A stretch of 38,460 nt of DNA, taken from Sideroxydans sp. (lineage in GTDB: Bacteria; Pseudomonadota; Gammaproteobacteria; Burkholderiales; Gallionellaceae). Each line of letters starts with the position of its first letter. Position 1 is the stretch's first letter. Positions 1 through 8,305 of this stretch are shown here, one piece after another. A program made the translations under genes and the position numbers. The DNA lies in the NCBI GenBank assembly GCA_013824485.1, contig PNNY01000006.1, positions 1-38,460 of the forward strand, in the 5' to 3' direction. The notes under the pieces are model-generated. The model was given only the letters and a program-made list of their open reading frames with translations. It was not told the DNA's origin and did no database searches.

Positions 1-2
1 CG

Positions 3-473
3 AAGCCGATGTTCGATCGTTGGACCTATTTCGAGAAGTTCGACTACTGGGCTGTGTTCTGGGGCGTCACCATCATTGGTACCAGTGGCTTGATGTTGGC
101 GTTGCCGCACGTGACAGCGACCTATCTGCCTGGTTGGGTGTTCAACGTCGCGACCGTGGTGCACGCAGAGGAAGCGTTCCTTGCAGCTGTGTTCTTGTTC
201 ACGGTGCACTTCTTCAACAACCACTTCCGGCCGGACAAATTGCCTCCGCCTGACATCGTCATGTTCACGGGCGCGCAATCTTTGGAAGAGTTCAGACGCG
301 ATCACCCAGCGCAATATCAACGTCTTGTGGATACGGGTGAATTGGAAAAACACCTAGTCGATGCGCCTTCGATGCCCATGACGTTAGCATCGAAGATACT
401 TGGCATCGTGCTGATCCTGCTCGGCCTGACGTTGCTCGTGCTAGTTTCGATAGGGTTCTTCAACGCAATTTAA
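3..473 (+). CDS. C-terminal part of a cytochrome b / multiheme cytochrome c fusion protein (CbcL-like); 5' end lies outside the window
   Basis: Frame is open to the window edge (K-P-M-F-D-R-W...). About 80% identical by hand count to the C-terminus of the 666-aa protein at 4615-6615 (FEKFDYWAVFWGV, VHFFNNHFRPDKLPPPDIVMFTG). Confidence 0.85.
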   Translation, partial: KPMFDRWTYFEKFDYWAVFWGVTIIGTSGLMLALPHVTATYLPGWVFNVATVVHAEEAFLAAVFLFTVHFFNNHFRPDKLPPPDIVMFTGAQSLEEFRRDHPAQYQRLVDTGELEKHLVDAPSMPMTLASKILGIVLILLGLTLLVLVSIGFFNAI

Positions 474-498
474 CTGAATAGTCTTAAAATGTTTTGGC

Positions 499-530
499 AA
501 ATCGGCGGAATTTTTCCGCCGATTTTATTT
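499..530 (+). terminator. Rho-independent terminator after the partial cytochrome b gene
   Basis: Perfect 11-bp stem AAATCGGCGGA / TCCGCCGATTT (499-509 / 515-525) followed by a T-rich tract. Confidence 0.8.
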
Positions 531-1029
531 GGTCTGGTCGAAATCTGATGTCCGAAAAAATAATTCTATGTGAAAACAGTCAAGTACTTGGCTATATGTA
601 GCGGAATTTCTTTGCATCTTAATAGTTCGAGAGTATCGTGCGCGTATTGATATATGAACGTGTGGGCGCAAAGGGTAATTGACGATTCATTGCCTGGTTA
701 GCAAAGTCGGAGACATGGGTCACTGATATAGCCGAACACAAAAAAGTATTCGTAACAGCAATAGATTCAAAATCTGAAAATGAATTTCGCGAGTCGGGCT
801 TTCAGCTTGGTGATTGGGGTAGTTTCAATCACATCTTCAAATACATCACTGGCAGCTCTGCCAGTTATTGATGTCGTCGGTAACAACTCGAATAGTCTTG
901 CTGTTGGCAAGATCGATAGTGCTTCGCGTCTTAAATACCTCAGCGGCAGAAAAATAATAAAAGTGCCTGACACCAGTGGCGATGTTGCGCTATGAGAATT
1001 CTCTTTACTTGAACCAAGGAGCATTAGAA

Positions 1030-1380
1030 ATGAAATCCATCATGACACGAAATAAAATCGGGGTAGCCGGAACACTCGTTGTAATTGCCTGCTTCCTCTC
1101 CGTTCCTGCATATGCAGTAGATGCGGCGGACGCCCAAGAGTTACTTGAGAAAAGCAAATGCTTGAAGTGTCACGATGTAGAGAAGACCAAAAAAGGCAAG
1201 GCGTACAAGAAGATCGCTGCCGACTATAAGTCCAATCCCAACGCCGTTGCCGCAATCACCAAACACGTCACCGAGCCGAGCCAAGTGAAGATCGAAGGTG
1301 AAATGGTGGATCACGGCGTTGTTAAAACGCGTGACAAGGCGCGCATTCAGAATCTGGTTGAGTGGATTCTTTCGCGCTGA
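1030..1380 (+). CDS. Periplasmic monoheme c-type cytochrome (class I / MtoD-like)
   Basis: Signal peptide MKSIMTRNKIGVAGTLVVIACFLSVPAYA, one CLKCH heme motif. Start at 1030 preferred over 976 because AAGGA precedes it. Confidence 0.85.
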   Translation: MKSIMTRNKIGVAGTLVVIACFLSVPAYAVDAADAQELLEKSKCLKCHDVEKTKKGKAYKKIAADYKSNPNAVAAITKHVTEPSQVKIEGEMVDHGVVKTRDKARIQNLVEWILSR

Positions 1381-1446
1381 TAGCAGATCGGGTCATGCTT
1401 CAAGTGGAGCTTGATCGAAATGAAGGTAAATAAAGGGAGTTTAGAA

Positions 1447-2328
1447 ATGAAAAAACTGATTGGAGCACTAGCCTTGATGCTAGGTGTAACTTTTGCCGGA
1501 CCGGCGCTATCTGCTGAGCCAGTCGAAGGATCTTCGATTGCACAACAGTGCGTGGGTTGTCACAAGGAGGAAGTCAAGACCCATGGCAATCACGCTTATC
1601 ACGGTGATTGCGCTAGCTGCCATGTGAAAGCGAATGACCACGCCAAGGCGGAAGAGGCGCGTGAGAATGCCAGCGCTGCCGATGCGCCACAGAGCATCAA
1701 GGCCGGTGTCCCAGAATCCAAGCAATGTTTGACCTGCCATGAATCGGACAAGAAGCGCATGCACTTCTCGATCGCCGAGCATAACAAGGCGGGTGTTCAA
1801 TGCACCGACTGCCACGGCAATCACACTCCCAAAGTTAAACAACTGAAAGCCTCGCAGGAAAAAGGCGGCAAGACCACGGCTTTGTGCGCTACCTGTCACC
1901 AAGACGTATTGGCGAAATTCAACATGCCTTCTCATCACCCTGTGAAAGAAGGTGGCGCAACCTGCACTGGCTGTCATGATCCACATGCTTCCAAACAAGC
2001 CACTCTCGGCGGCAAGAATGAAGTTTGTACCAAGTGCCACCAAGCAGTGCGTGGCCCTCATGTGTTTGAACACGCTCCCGTGGTCGAAGATTGCACGGCT
2101 TGTCACGACCCGCATGGTTCGCCCAACCGCAAGTTACTGACCGTCGCGCAACCCATGATTTGTTTGCAATGCCACTCGGTCGCCACAAATAGGCATGGTC
2201 AGCCTGCAGGTACTGCTAATGCTGCGACGAACAACACAGCGCGTATATCGGGCGCTGCTTTGCGCGATTGCGTTAGTTGCCACGGCGCGATCCATGGCAG
2301 TTCGATCGATCAGCACTTAAGACACTAA
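1447..2328 (+). CDS. Decaheme c-type cytochrome, MtrA/MtoA/DmsE family
   Basis: Signal peptide MKKLIGALALMLGVTFAGPALSA and 10 CXXCH motifs (CVGCH, CASCH, CLTCH, CTDCH, CATCH, CTGCH, CTKCH, CTACH, CLQCH, CVSCH). DmsE-type C-terminus CVSCHGAIHGS. Start at 1447 chosen for the signal peptide and the upstream GGGAG. Confidence 0.92.
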   Translation: MKKLIGALALMLGVTFAGPALSAEPVEGSSIAQQCVGCHKEEVKTHGNHAYHGDCASCHVKANDHAKAEEARENASAADAPQSIKAGVPESKQCLTCHESDKKRMHFSIAEHNKAGVQCTDCHGNHTPKVKQLKASQEKGGKTTALCATCHQDVLAKFNMPSHHPVKEGGATCTGCHDPHASKQATLGGKNEVCTKCHQAVRGPHVFEHAPVVEDCTACHDPHGSPNRKLLTVAQPMICLQCHSVATNRHGQPAGTANAATNNTARISGAALRDCVSCHGAIHGSSIDQHLRH

Positions 2329-2346
2329 GTTATTAAGGGGAAAATT

Positions 2347-4512
2347 GTGAAAACGAATACTCAAATCAAGTTTGTGCTGACGGCTTCAATCATGCTAGTT
2401 ATGTCGCCATCGCATGCCGAAGAAAATGCCCAAGCAGGGCTCATCTTTAGTGGCACCGTCACACCCAAGCTGTTTGTGATGGATCAATTGCAAGGTACAA
2501 GTAGCGCTCAATTCCTTGAACGCTACGATGCGCACAAAGGGGAAGGTAAAAGCGGGGCATATTTTGATGCAGATTTGAATGTGGTCGCCAACAATGGCAG
2601 TCGTAACATGCTGGAATTGGAGCGACAAGGTTTTGGTGTGCACAATCATCGAAGTGCATTGAAGGTTGACACCGATACCTTGGGAGCGACGGCTTACTAC
2701 ACCAACTTTAGAACAAGTACCGGGAGTTTAGGGTTTTTATATAACCCGAATCTGGTGGCGGGCGGCACAGATCCATTGTATTTCCCTGCTAGCAGCCTAA
2801 ATACAAATGATGGTTATGTCGCGCAATTCAATAATGACTCACCTGCACAAACCAGCTATAAAGTTGATCGCGCCACTTATGGGGCGGGCTTGGCATTGAA
2901 ACCGCAATTGACCGAGTTTAATGTAGCAGCTGCACTCAATTTCGATGGCTACGAGCGCAAGGGAAATCGCTTTGCAACTTATGTTGCGGGTGGGAGTGAT
3001 GTTGTTGCAGGCACTGCTGGCAATGCAAGAGCTCTGCAGCGTTGGCGTGGATACGATTCGCAAGTGAACGAGCAAATGAATCGCATGACGTTTAGTTTGA
3101 ATGGTTCACCCAGCGGGTTTGCGCTGGCTTATGAGGGCGTGTTGGAGAGATTCAACAATAAAGCACCGGATGTGTTGATGGGTGATTACTCGGCTAATTT
3201 TGCAGGCGCTACATTTAATAGTGCATCCGCAACCAAGCCCTTGCATTTTGTGCCAGACAGCACATTAATCTCGAATAACCTGCGCTTCGCAAAGAACTAC
3301 GGTAGCACAGCCGTCGCTGCGGGTTATGGTTTGTCGGTGCTTGATCAAGATTCATTCACCGCAAGACAGCAACTTGCAAGCTACAACGTTGGCAGGATAA
3401 CGACCAACAGTGGCTACCTGAATATCACTTCTAACGTGCTGAGTTTTGCGGGGCTGGAAGGCTTTGTCAAATACAACAACCGTGACAATGGTTCAACCTT
3501 TCCTGCCGTGGGATTGATCAATCCCGCAGCGGATCAGCAGTTGGGCGTTCGTATCAATCAGATTAATTCATTGAGCTACGGTGTAGCAGCAACATTCCGT
3601 CCAGACCTGCTGAAATCGTCGGTTGCCGTCGGGGTGAAGCGCGAAGACAAAGATCGTGACTTAACTTGGTCAAACCCAACTATTTTGCCAGCCTTTGGTT
3701 CAATTCAACCGCAACGTTCTTTGTATAAAGAGAAAACGGTTACAGATGAACTTTACGCAAATTGGGTAGCACGTCCTGCTGCAGGGGTTGTACTTCGCAT
3801 CAGTCCGTCTTACACCGCTGCCGCCAAGACTGGTCAGGTTACCGAGCCAGAAAAGGCGAGCAATTTGAAGACCAAGGTCAGCTACGTTACCAATAACGGT
3901 ATGTTGGTGGGCGGGTATTACAACTATAAAAACACTAAGAATGCCAATAATGAGTTGTTTAACAGTATCGCCAACAACGTAGCAACCACCTCAGTCACAC
4001 AAGATGTGACAAAGACACAGCAAGCCGCTGGGGGCACATTGAATTTGCCAGTGTCTGAGTGGATTAATATCAATGCAGGTTTGTCTTGGACGCAGGATGA
4101 TTTCGCCAGTTATTACTTGTCATCGGATCGCCGCCGTTTTGAGCAAGGCGTTACGAATGCAACCACACTCAACTTCTTGATCCGTGATCGTTCGAATTAC
4201 AAGGTTGATACCTACGTGATTATGTTGGGTGGAGATTGGCAAGTGAGTGACCCTATTGGGATCAATGCTGCGTATACCTTCACAAAATCTAAAGGGAATA
4301 CAGCAAGTGGTGTGATCCAGTCGGAGTTACCTACCGTTGATGGTGTAGTTGATAATGCGGTACATAGCCTGATTTTAGGTGGTGACTATGTACTGTCGAA
4401 AACGATCAAGATCAAGGGGGCTTATGTATATGAGCGTTATACCGATGACTCCTACACAACTTTGACGGGCTCGTATCATTCCGTGGTGGCGGGGGTCAGC
4501 GTCGGTTTCTAA
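2347..4512 (+). CDS. MtrB/PioB family outer-membrane beta-barrel porin partnering the decaheme cytochrome
   Basis: 721 aa, signal peptide ending SHA, alternating hydrophobic/polar strands, C-terminal Phe (GVSVGF). Directly downstream of the decaheme cytochrome. Confidence 0.85.
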   Translation: MKTNTQIKFVLTASIMLVMSPSHAEENAQAGLIFSGTVTPKLFVMDQLQGTSSAQFLERYDAHKGEGKSGAYFDADLNVVANNGSRNMLELERQGFGVHNHRSALKVDTDTLGATAYYTNFRTSTGSLGFLYNPNLVAGGTDPLYFPASSLNTNDGYVAQFNNDSPAQTSYKVDRATYGAGLALKPQLTEFNVAAALNFDGYERKGNRFATYVAGGSDVVAGTAGNARALQRWRGYDSQVNEQMNRMTFSLNGSPSGFALAYEGVLERFNNKAPDVLMGDYSANFAGATFNSASATKPLHFVPDSTLISNNLRFAKNYGSTAVAAGYGLSVLDQDSFTARQQLASYNVGRITTNSGYLNITSNVLSFAGLEGFVKYNNRDNGSTFPAVGLINPAADQQLGVRINQINSLSYGVAATFRPDLLKSSVAVGVKREDKDRDLTWSNPTILPAFGSIQPQRSLYKEKTVTDELYANWVARPAAGVVLRISPSYTAAAKTGQVTEPEKASNLKTKVSYVTNNGMLVGGYYNYKNTKNANNELFNSIANNVATTSVTQDVTKTQQAAGGTLNLPVSEWININAGLSWTQDDFASYYLSSDRRRFEQGVTNATTLNFLIRDRSNYKVDTYVIMLGGDWQVSDPIGINAAYTFTKSKGNTASGVIQSELPTVDGVVDNAVHSLILGGDYVLSKTIKIKGAYVYERYTDDSYTTLTGSYHSVVAGVSVGF

Positions 4513-4518
4513 TCTTGG

Positions 4519-4553
4519 CGTGGCGGCCGCCTGTTTTGCGTCCGCCACGTTTT
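4519..4553 (+). terminator. Stem-loop with short T tract between the porin and the cytochrome b fusion genes
   Basis: CGTGGCGG (4519-4526) / CCGCCACG (4542-4549) followed by TTTT. Confidence 0.6.
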
Positions 4554-4614
4554 AGTATTAATTGTCTAATTTAGGCGCGTTGAAGTTGACTGCCTTATTA
4601 GAGGGTCATCAATT

Positions 4615-6615
4615 ATGTTACAAAAAAAATTCAAGCAAGCCGCACTTATCCCAATCTTTCTTATGGTTGGGTTTTTTATTTTTAGCGCGGAAGCAAATGC
4701 AATTCCTGGCGATTCGTTGGCCGCCAAGAAGCTGGATAATGCAACTTGCCAAACATGCCATGACGGCAAGTCGGAATTGACTACAAAAGATGCGGATGGC
4801 GAGAAGCGTTCATTGCATGTTATTAATCCAGACAAATTTGGCAAGAGTGTGCATGCCAAGCTGGATTGTGTTTCCTGCCATACCTACATCAAGAACGACA
4901 AGGCACCGCATAAGAAAGCTGCGACAGACAAACTGCCGAGTTGCATCGAATGTCACACCGATTTGTGGGAAAAAGCCAAGGCAGAGGGATTGAGTGCCGA
5001 AAAGCCGCGCCTAGGGTTGGTGGTGGAGAACATCATTGGCTACGAGAAGTCGTACCATGCGCGCCCCAACGAGGACGAGCCGAATCGGCCGAATGCGACT
5101 TGCCACCAATGCCATAACACGCATGAATTCAATGTTCCATTACGTGACTCTCCGGAACGCGCACAGTGGCGCCTGACGACGCCCAAGGTGTGTGGTGAAA
5201 GCTGCCACAAGGAACAGCTCGAAGAGTTCGCTGGTTCAGTGCACGGCAAGGCGGTGTTGGAAAAGGGCGATGCCAAAGCAGCGGTATGTGTAGATTGTCA
5301 TAGCAGTCACGAGATCGGGGCGACAGCGTCGTCACAAGTCAGGCTAGCGATCACGGATAAATGCGGTGAATGCCACGAAGATAGCCTGAAGACCTATCGG
5401 GCTACCTATCACGGGCAGGTTGGCGCACTCGGCCATGCGTACACCGCCAAATGTTTTGATTGCCATGGTAGTCACGACGTGCGGAAGCTCGATGATCCGG
5501 ATTCGTTGATGAATCCAGAATACCGTCTGGAAACGTGCCAGAAATGTCACACCGACAAGAAGCCTGGTATGCGCACGGCGACGGAGGGTTTCGTTACCTT
5601 TGGCCCGCATGCACATGGTGGCGATTTCGAGAAGTATCCCGAGATGTGGATTGCGACCAAGGGTATGGTCGCGCTGCTGATCGGCGTATTTGCGTTCTTC
5701 TGGTTGCATTCCGGTCTTTGGTATTACCGCGAGTGGCAAGATCGCAAGGCTGGCAAAGCTCCTCCGCATATCGATACCAAGGGGCTGGTGCTCGACGAGA
5801 AAAAGCACTTCCAGCGCTTCCCTGTGGGGTGGCGTGTCGCCCATCTGGCTTTTGCGCTGATCACCATGACGCTGGTCTTGACCGGTACCAGTGCCTTGTT
5901 CTCTCACAGCACTTGGGCACCTATCGTGTCTGACTTCCTTGGCGGGCCAAGGACGATGGGCTTGATCCACCGTGTGGCGGCGGGGCTGTTTGTGGGCATC
6001 TTCTTGATCCACTTCGTCTATGTGATGCAAAAGCTGTTGCGCAGCAAAACGTTCCGCTGGTTCGGTCCGGATTCATTGATACCGAACTGGAAAGATCTCG
6101 CGGATTGTTGGGGCATGTTCAAGTGGTTCCTTGGCAAGGGGCCTCGGCCACGCTTTGATCGCTGGTCGTACTTCGAGAAGTTCGACTACTGGGCCGTTTT
6201 CTGGGGCGTGAATGTGATCGGTTGGAGCGGTCTGATGTTGGCTTTCCCACATGTCACGGCGAGCTATTTACCGGGATGGGTATTCAACGTGGCGACCTTG
6301 GTCCATGGCGAGGAAGCGTTCCTTGCTGCGGTATTCTTGTTCACGGTGCACTTCTTCAACAACCACTTCCGCCCTGACAAGTTGCCGCCGCCGGATATTG
6401 TGATGTTTACTGGGACACAGTCGCTAGAAGAGTTCCGCCATGATCATCCGGCGCAATATCAGCGTATGGTGGATTCTGGAGAACTGGAAAAGCATCTAGT
6501 GGATGCGCCGTCGACTGGGTTTGCGCGGAGTTCGAAGATATTGGGATTGATCTTGATTAGCGTTGGCCTAGTGCTACTGGCCTTGGTCATCAACGGATTT
6601 CTCGGGAGTTTCTAG
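4615..6615 (+). CDS. Inner-membrane multiheme cytochrome c / cytochrome b (b561/HydC/FdnI-like) fusion, CbcL-like quinone-linked oxidoreductase
   Basis: N-terminal signal/anchor, 8 CXXCH motifs plus one CGESCH (CX3CH), then several transmembrane helices with His residues typical of di-heme cytochrome b (VAHLAFALITMTLVLTG, GLIHRVAAGLFVGIFLIHF, VHFFNNHFRPDK). Confidence 0.85.
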   Translation: MLQKKFKQAALIPIFLMVGFFIFSAEANAIPGDSLAAKKLDNATCQTCHDGKSELTTKDADGEKRSLHVINPDKFGKSVHAKLDCVSCHTYIKNDKAPHKKAATDKLPSCIECHTDLWEKAKAEGLSAEKPRLGLVVENIIGYEKSYHARPNEDEPNRPNATCHQCHNTHEFNVPLRDSPERAQWRLTTPKVCGESCHKEQLEEFAGSVHGKAVLEKGDAKAAVCVDCHSSHEIGATASSQVRLAITDKCGECHEDSLKTYRATYHGQVGALGHAYTAKCFDCHGSHDVRKLDDPDSLMNPEYRLETCQKCHTDKKPGMRTATEGFVTFGPHAHGGDFEKYPEMWIATKGMVALLIGVFAFFWLHSGLWYYREWQDRKAGKAPPHIDTKGLVLDEKKHFQRFPVGWRVAHLAFALITMTLVLTGTSALFSHSTWAPIVSDFLGGPRTMGLIHRVAAGLFVGIFLIHFVYVMQKLLRSKTFRWFGPDSLIPNWKDLADCWGMFKWFLGKGPRPRFDRWSYFEKFDYWAVFWGVNVIGWSGLMLAFPHVTASYLPGWVFNVATLVHGEEAFLAAVFLFTVHFFNNHFRPDKLPPPDIVMFTGTQSLEEFRHDHPAQYQRMVDSGELEKHLVDAPSTGFARSSKILGLILISVGLVLLALVINGFLGSF

Positions 6616-6707
6616 CCTGAGTGGATTCTCAGATGAGTAAGAGCCGTGTTGCGGTGGGTTGCAACAACGTGTAGCTACTTGTATCAATAGTGTGTTCGGA
6701 AGCAAAT

Positions 6708-6736
6708 AAAAAGGGGCACAATTTGTGCCCCTTTTT
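6708..6736 (+). terminator. Strong Rho-independent terminator ending the cytochrome cluster
   Basis: 13-bp perfect stem AAAAAGGGGCACA / TGTGCCCCTTTTT with a 3-nt loop. Confidence 0.9.
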
Positions 6737-6783
6737 AATGTGCTCATGAGAGCATTACCATCAGCGGAACGGATCCAAAATCT

Positions 6784-7308
6784 ATGTCCAATATCTTTAT
6801 CCTTTATTCAACGACCGACGGGCATACAAGAGAGATATGTCTGCGGATGCAAGCAGTCATCGAGTCGACGCATCGAGTCACGCTTTTGCCGCTGGCGGAA
6901 TGCACAGCCAATGACTTGCTAGCGTTCGACACCATTGTGATCGGTGCCAGCATCCGTTATGGCAAACACCAGCCTCAGGTCATAGCGTTCGTGAATGAGA
7001 ATGCTCAGATATTGGATGGCAAAGCCAATGCATTCTTTTCAGTGAACGTCGTTGCGCGTAAACCGGAAAAGAACACACCAGAGACGAACCCTTATTTGCA
7101 GAAGTTCTTAAGGCAGATCGTGTGGAAGCCCAAACATCAGGCCGTATTTGCGGGCAAACTCAACTACCCAAGCTATCGTTTCGTTGATCGATTCATGATT
7201 CGATTCATCATGTGGATGACACATGGTCCAACGGATACAAAAAATATCTATGAGTTCACAGACTGGAAACAGGTAGAAGATTTTGGGCGTCAGGTGAGTC
7301 GCATGTAG
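6784..7308 (+). CDS. hemG: Flavodoxin-fold protoporphyrinogen oxidase, HemG type
   Basis: N-terminal flavodoxin motif ILYSTTDGHTREI, GASIRYGKHQP, FFSVNVVARKPEKNTPETNPY, and the HemG C-terminal FMIRFIMWMTHGPTD. Confidence 0.88.
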   Translation: MSNIFILYSTTDGHTREICLRMQAVIESTHRVTLLPLAECTANDLLAFDTIVIGASIRYGKHQPQVIAFVNENAQILDGKANAFFSVNVVARKPEKNTPETNPYLQKFLRQIVWKPKHQAVFAGKLNYPSYRFVDRFMIRFIMWMTHGPTDTKNIYEFTDWKQVEDFGRQVSRM

Positions 7309-7480
7309 TGCGATTGCCCAATCAGCATCTGAGTGATTTGGCGAATATATTTCTGACCGATAATCGCTCGTGTCATCGGAATTCTTTAGTAGATGCGCGG
7401 GTGAAGTGTTACTTTGGATCGGAAGCCCGTCGAAAACATTTTGGCCGCTCATCAACTAATCACAGCAACGGAGGTGCGTA

Positions 7481-8305
7481 ATGGCAAACCAACCCGAGAT
7501 CACCAACATGGCCCTGTTCTGCGATTTCGAGAACGTGGCGCTGGGCGTGCGTGATGCCAAGTACGCACAATTCGATATCAAGAAAGTGCTGGAACGCCTG
7601 CTGCTGAAAGGCGGCATTGTCGTCAAAAAAGCCTATTGCGACTGGGAGCGCTACAAAGAATTCAAGGCGACCATGCACGAGGCCGCGTTTGAATTAATCG
7701 AGATCCCGCACGTAAGACAAAGCGGCAAAAATTCCGCCGACATCCGCATGGTCGTCGATGCACTCGACCTTTGCTACACCAAAGCCCACATCGACACCTT
7801 CGTCATCATCAGTGGCGATTCCGATTTCTCACCGCTGGTTTCCAAGCTGCGCGAGAACAATAAATACGTCATCGGCATCGGAGTGAAAGATTCGACCTCA
7901 GATCTGCTGAGTGCCAACTGCGACGAATTCATCTTCTACGACGACCTCGTGCGCGTGCAAGAAGCCAAGAAGAAACAGGCCGCCAAGAAAGCGCCCGCCA
8001 AAGCGAAGGCTGAAATTTCGAAGCCGACTGCTGCGAAAAGCGAGGAAGACAAAAAACAAGAAGCCATGGATTTCCTCGTTGAGACGGTCGAGGGCCTCAT
8101 CTCCGAGCGCGGCTCGGACGAGAAACTCTGGGGCTCCATGGTCAAGCCCACCATGCAACGGCGCCGTCCCGGTTTCAACGAATCCTATTACGGCTATCGT
8201 TCCTTCCGTGAGCTGGTGGAAGATGCGCAGAAGCACAAGCTGGTCGTGCTGGTGAAGGATGAAAAGTCAGGGCAGTATACGATTCGGTTGTCGGTGACGG
8301 AGTAA
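7481..8305 (+). CDS. NYN domain (LabA/PIN-like) putative ribonuclease with C-terminal OST-HTH/LOTUS domain
   Basis: NYN signatures MALFCDFENVALG, DIRMVVDALDL, TFVIISGDSDFSPLVSKLRE; Lys/Ala linker; C-terminal LWGSMVKPTMQRRRPGFNESYYGYRSFRELVE typical of LOTUS. Confidence 0.88.
   Translation: MANQPEITNMALFCDFENVALGVRDAKYAQFDIKKVLERLLLKGGIVVKKAYCDWERYKEFKATMHEAAFELIEIPHVRQSGKNSADIRMVVDALDLCYTKAHIDTFVIISGDSDFSPLVSKLRENNKYVIGIGVKDSTSDLLSANCDEFIFYDDLVRVQEAKKKQAAKKAPAKAKAEISKPTAAKSEEDKKQEAMDFLVETVEGLISERGSDEKLWGSMVKPTMQRRRPGFNESYYGYRSFRELVEDAQKHKLVVLVKDEKSGQYTIRLSVTE

Noticed and set aside
976-1029. Upstream start of the monoheme cytochrome (ORF-track start at 976)
   Set aside because: The start at 1030 gives a clean signal peptide and has a good ribosome-binding site; the extension is not signal-like.
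1507-2115. 202-aa ORF antisense to the decaheme cytochrome
   Set aside because: Shadow ORF opposite a clear multiheme CDS; composition mirrors the CXXCH-coding strand and shows no recognisable domain.
5344-6030. 228-aa antisense ORF within the cytochrome b fusion gene
   Set aside because: Fully overlaps a well supported CDS; no domain signature; His/Arg-rich translation typical of an antisense frame.
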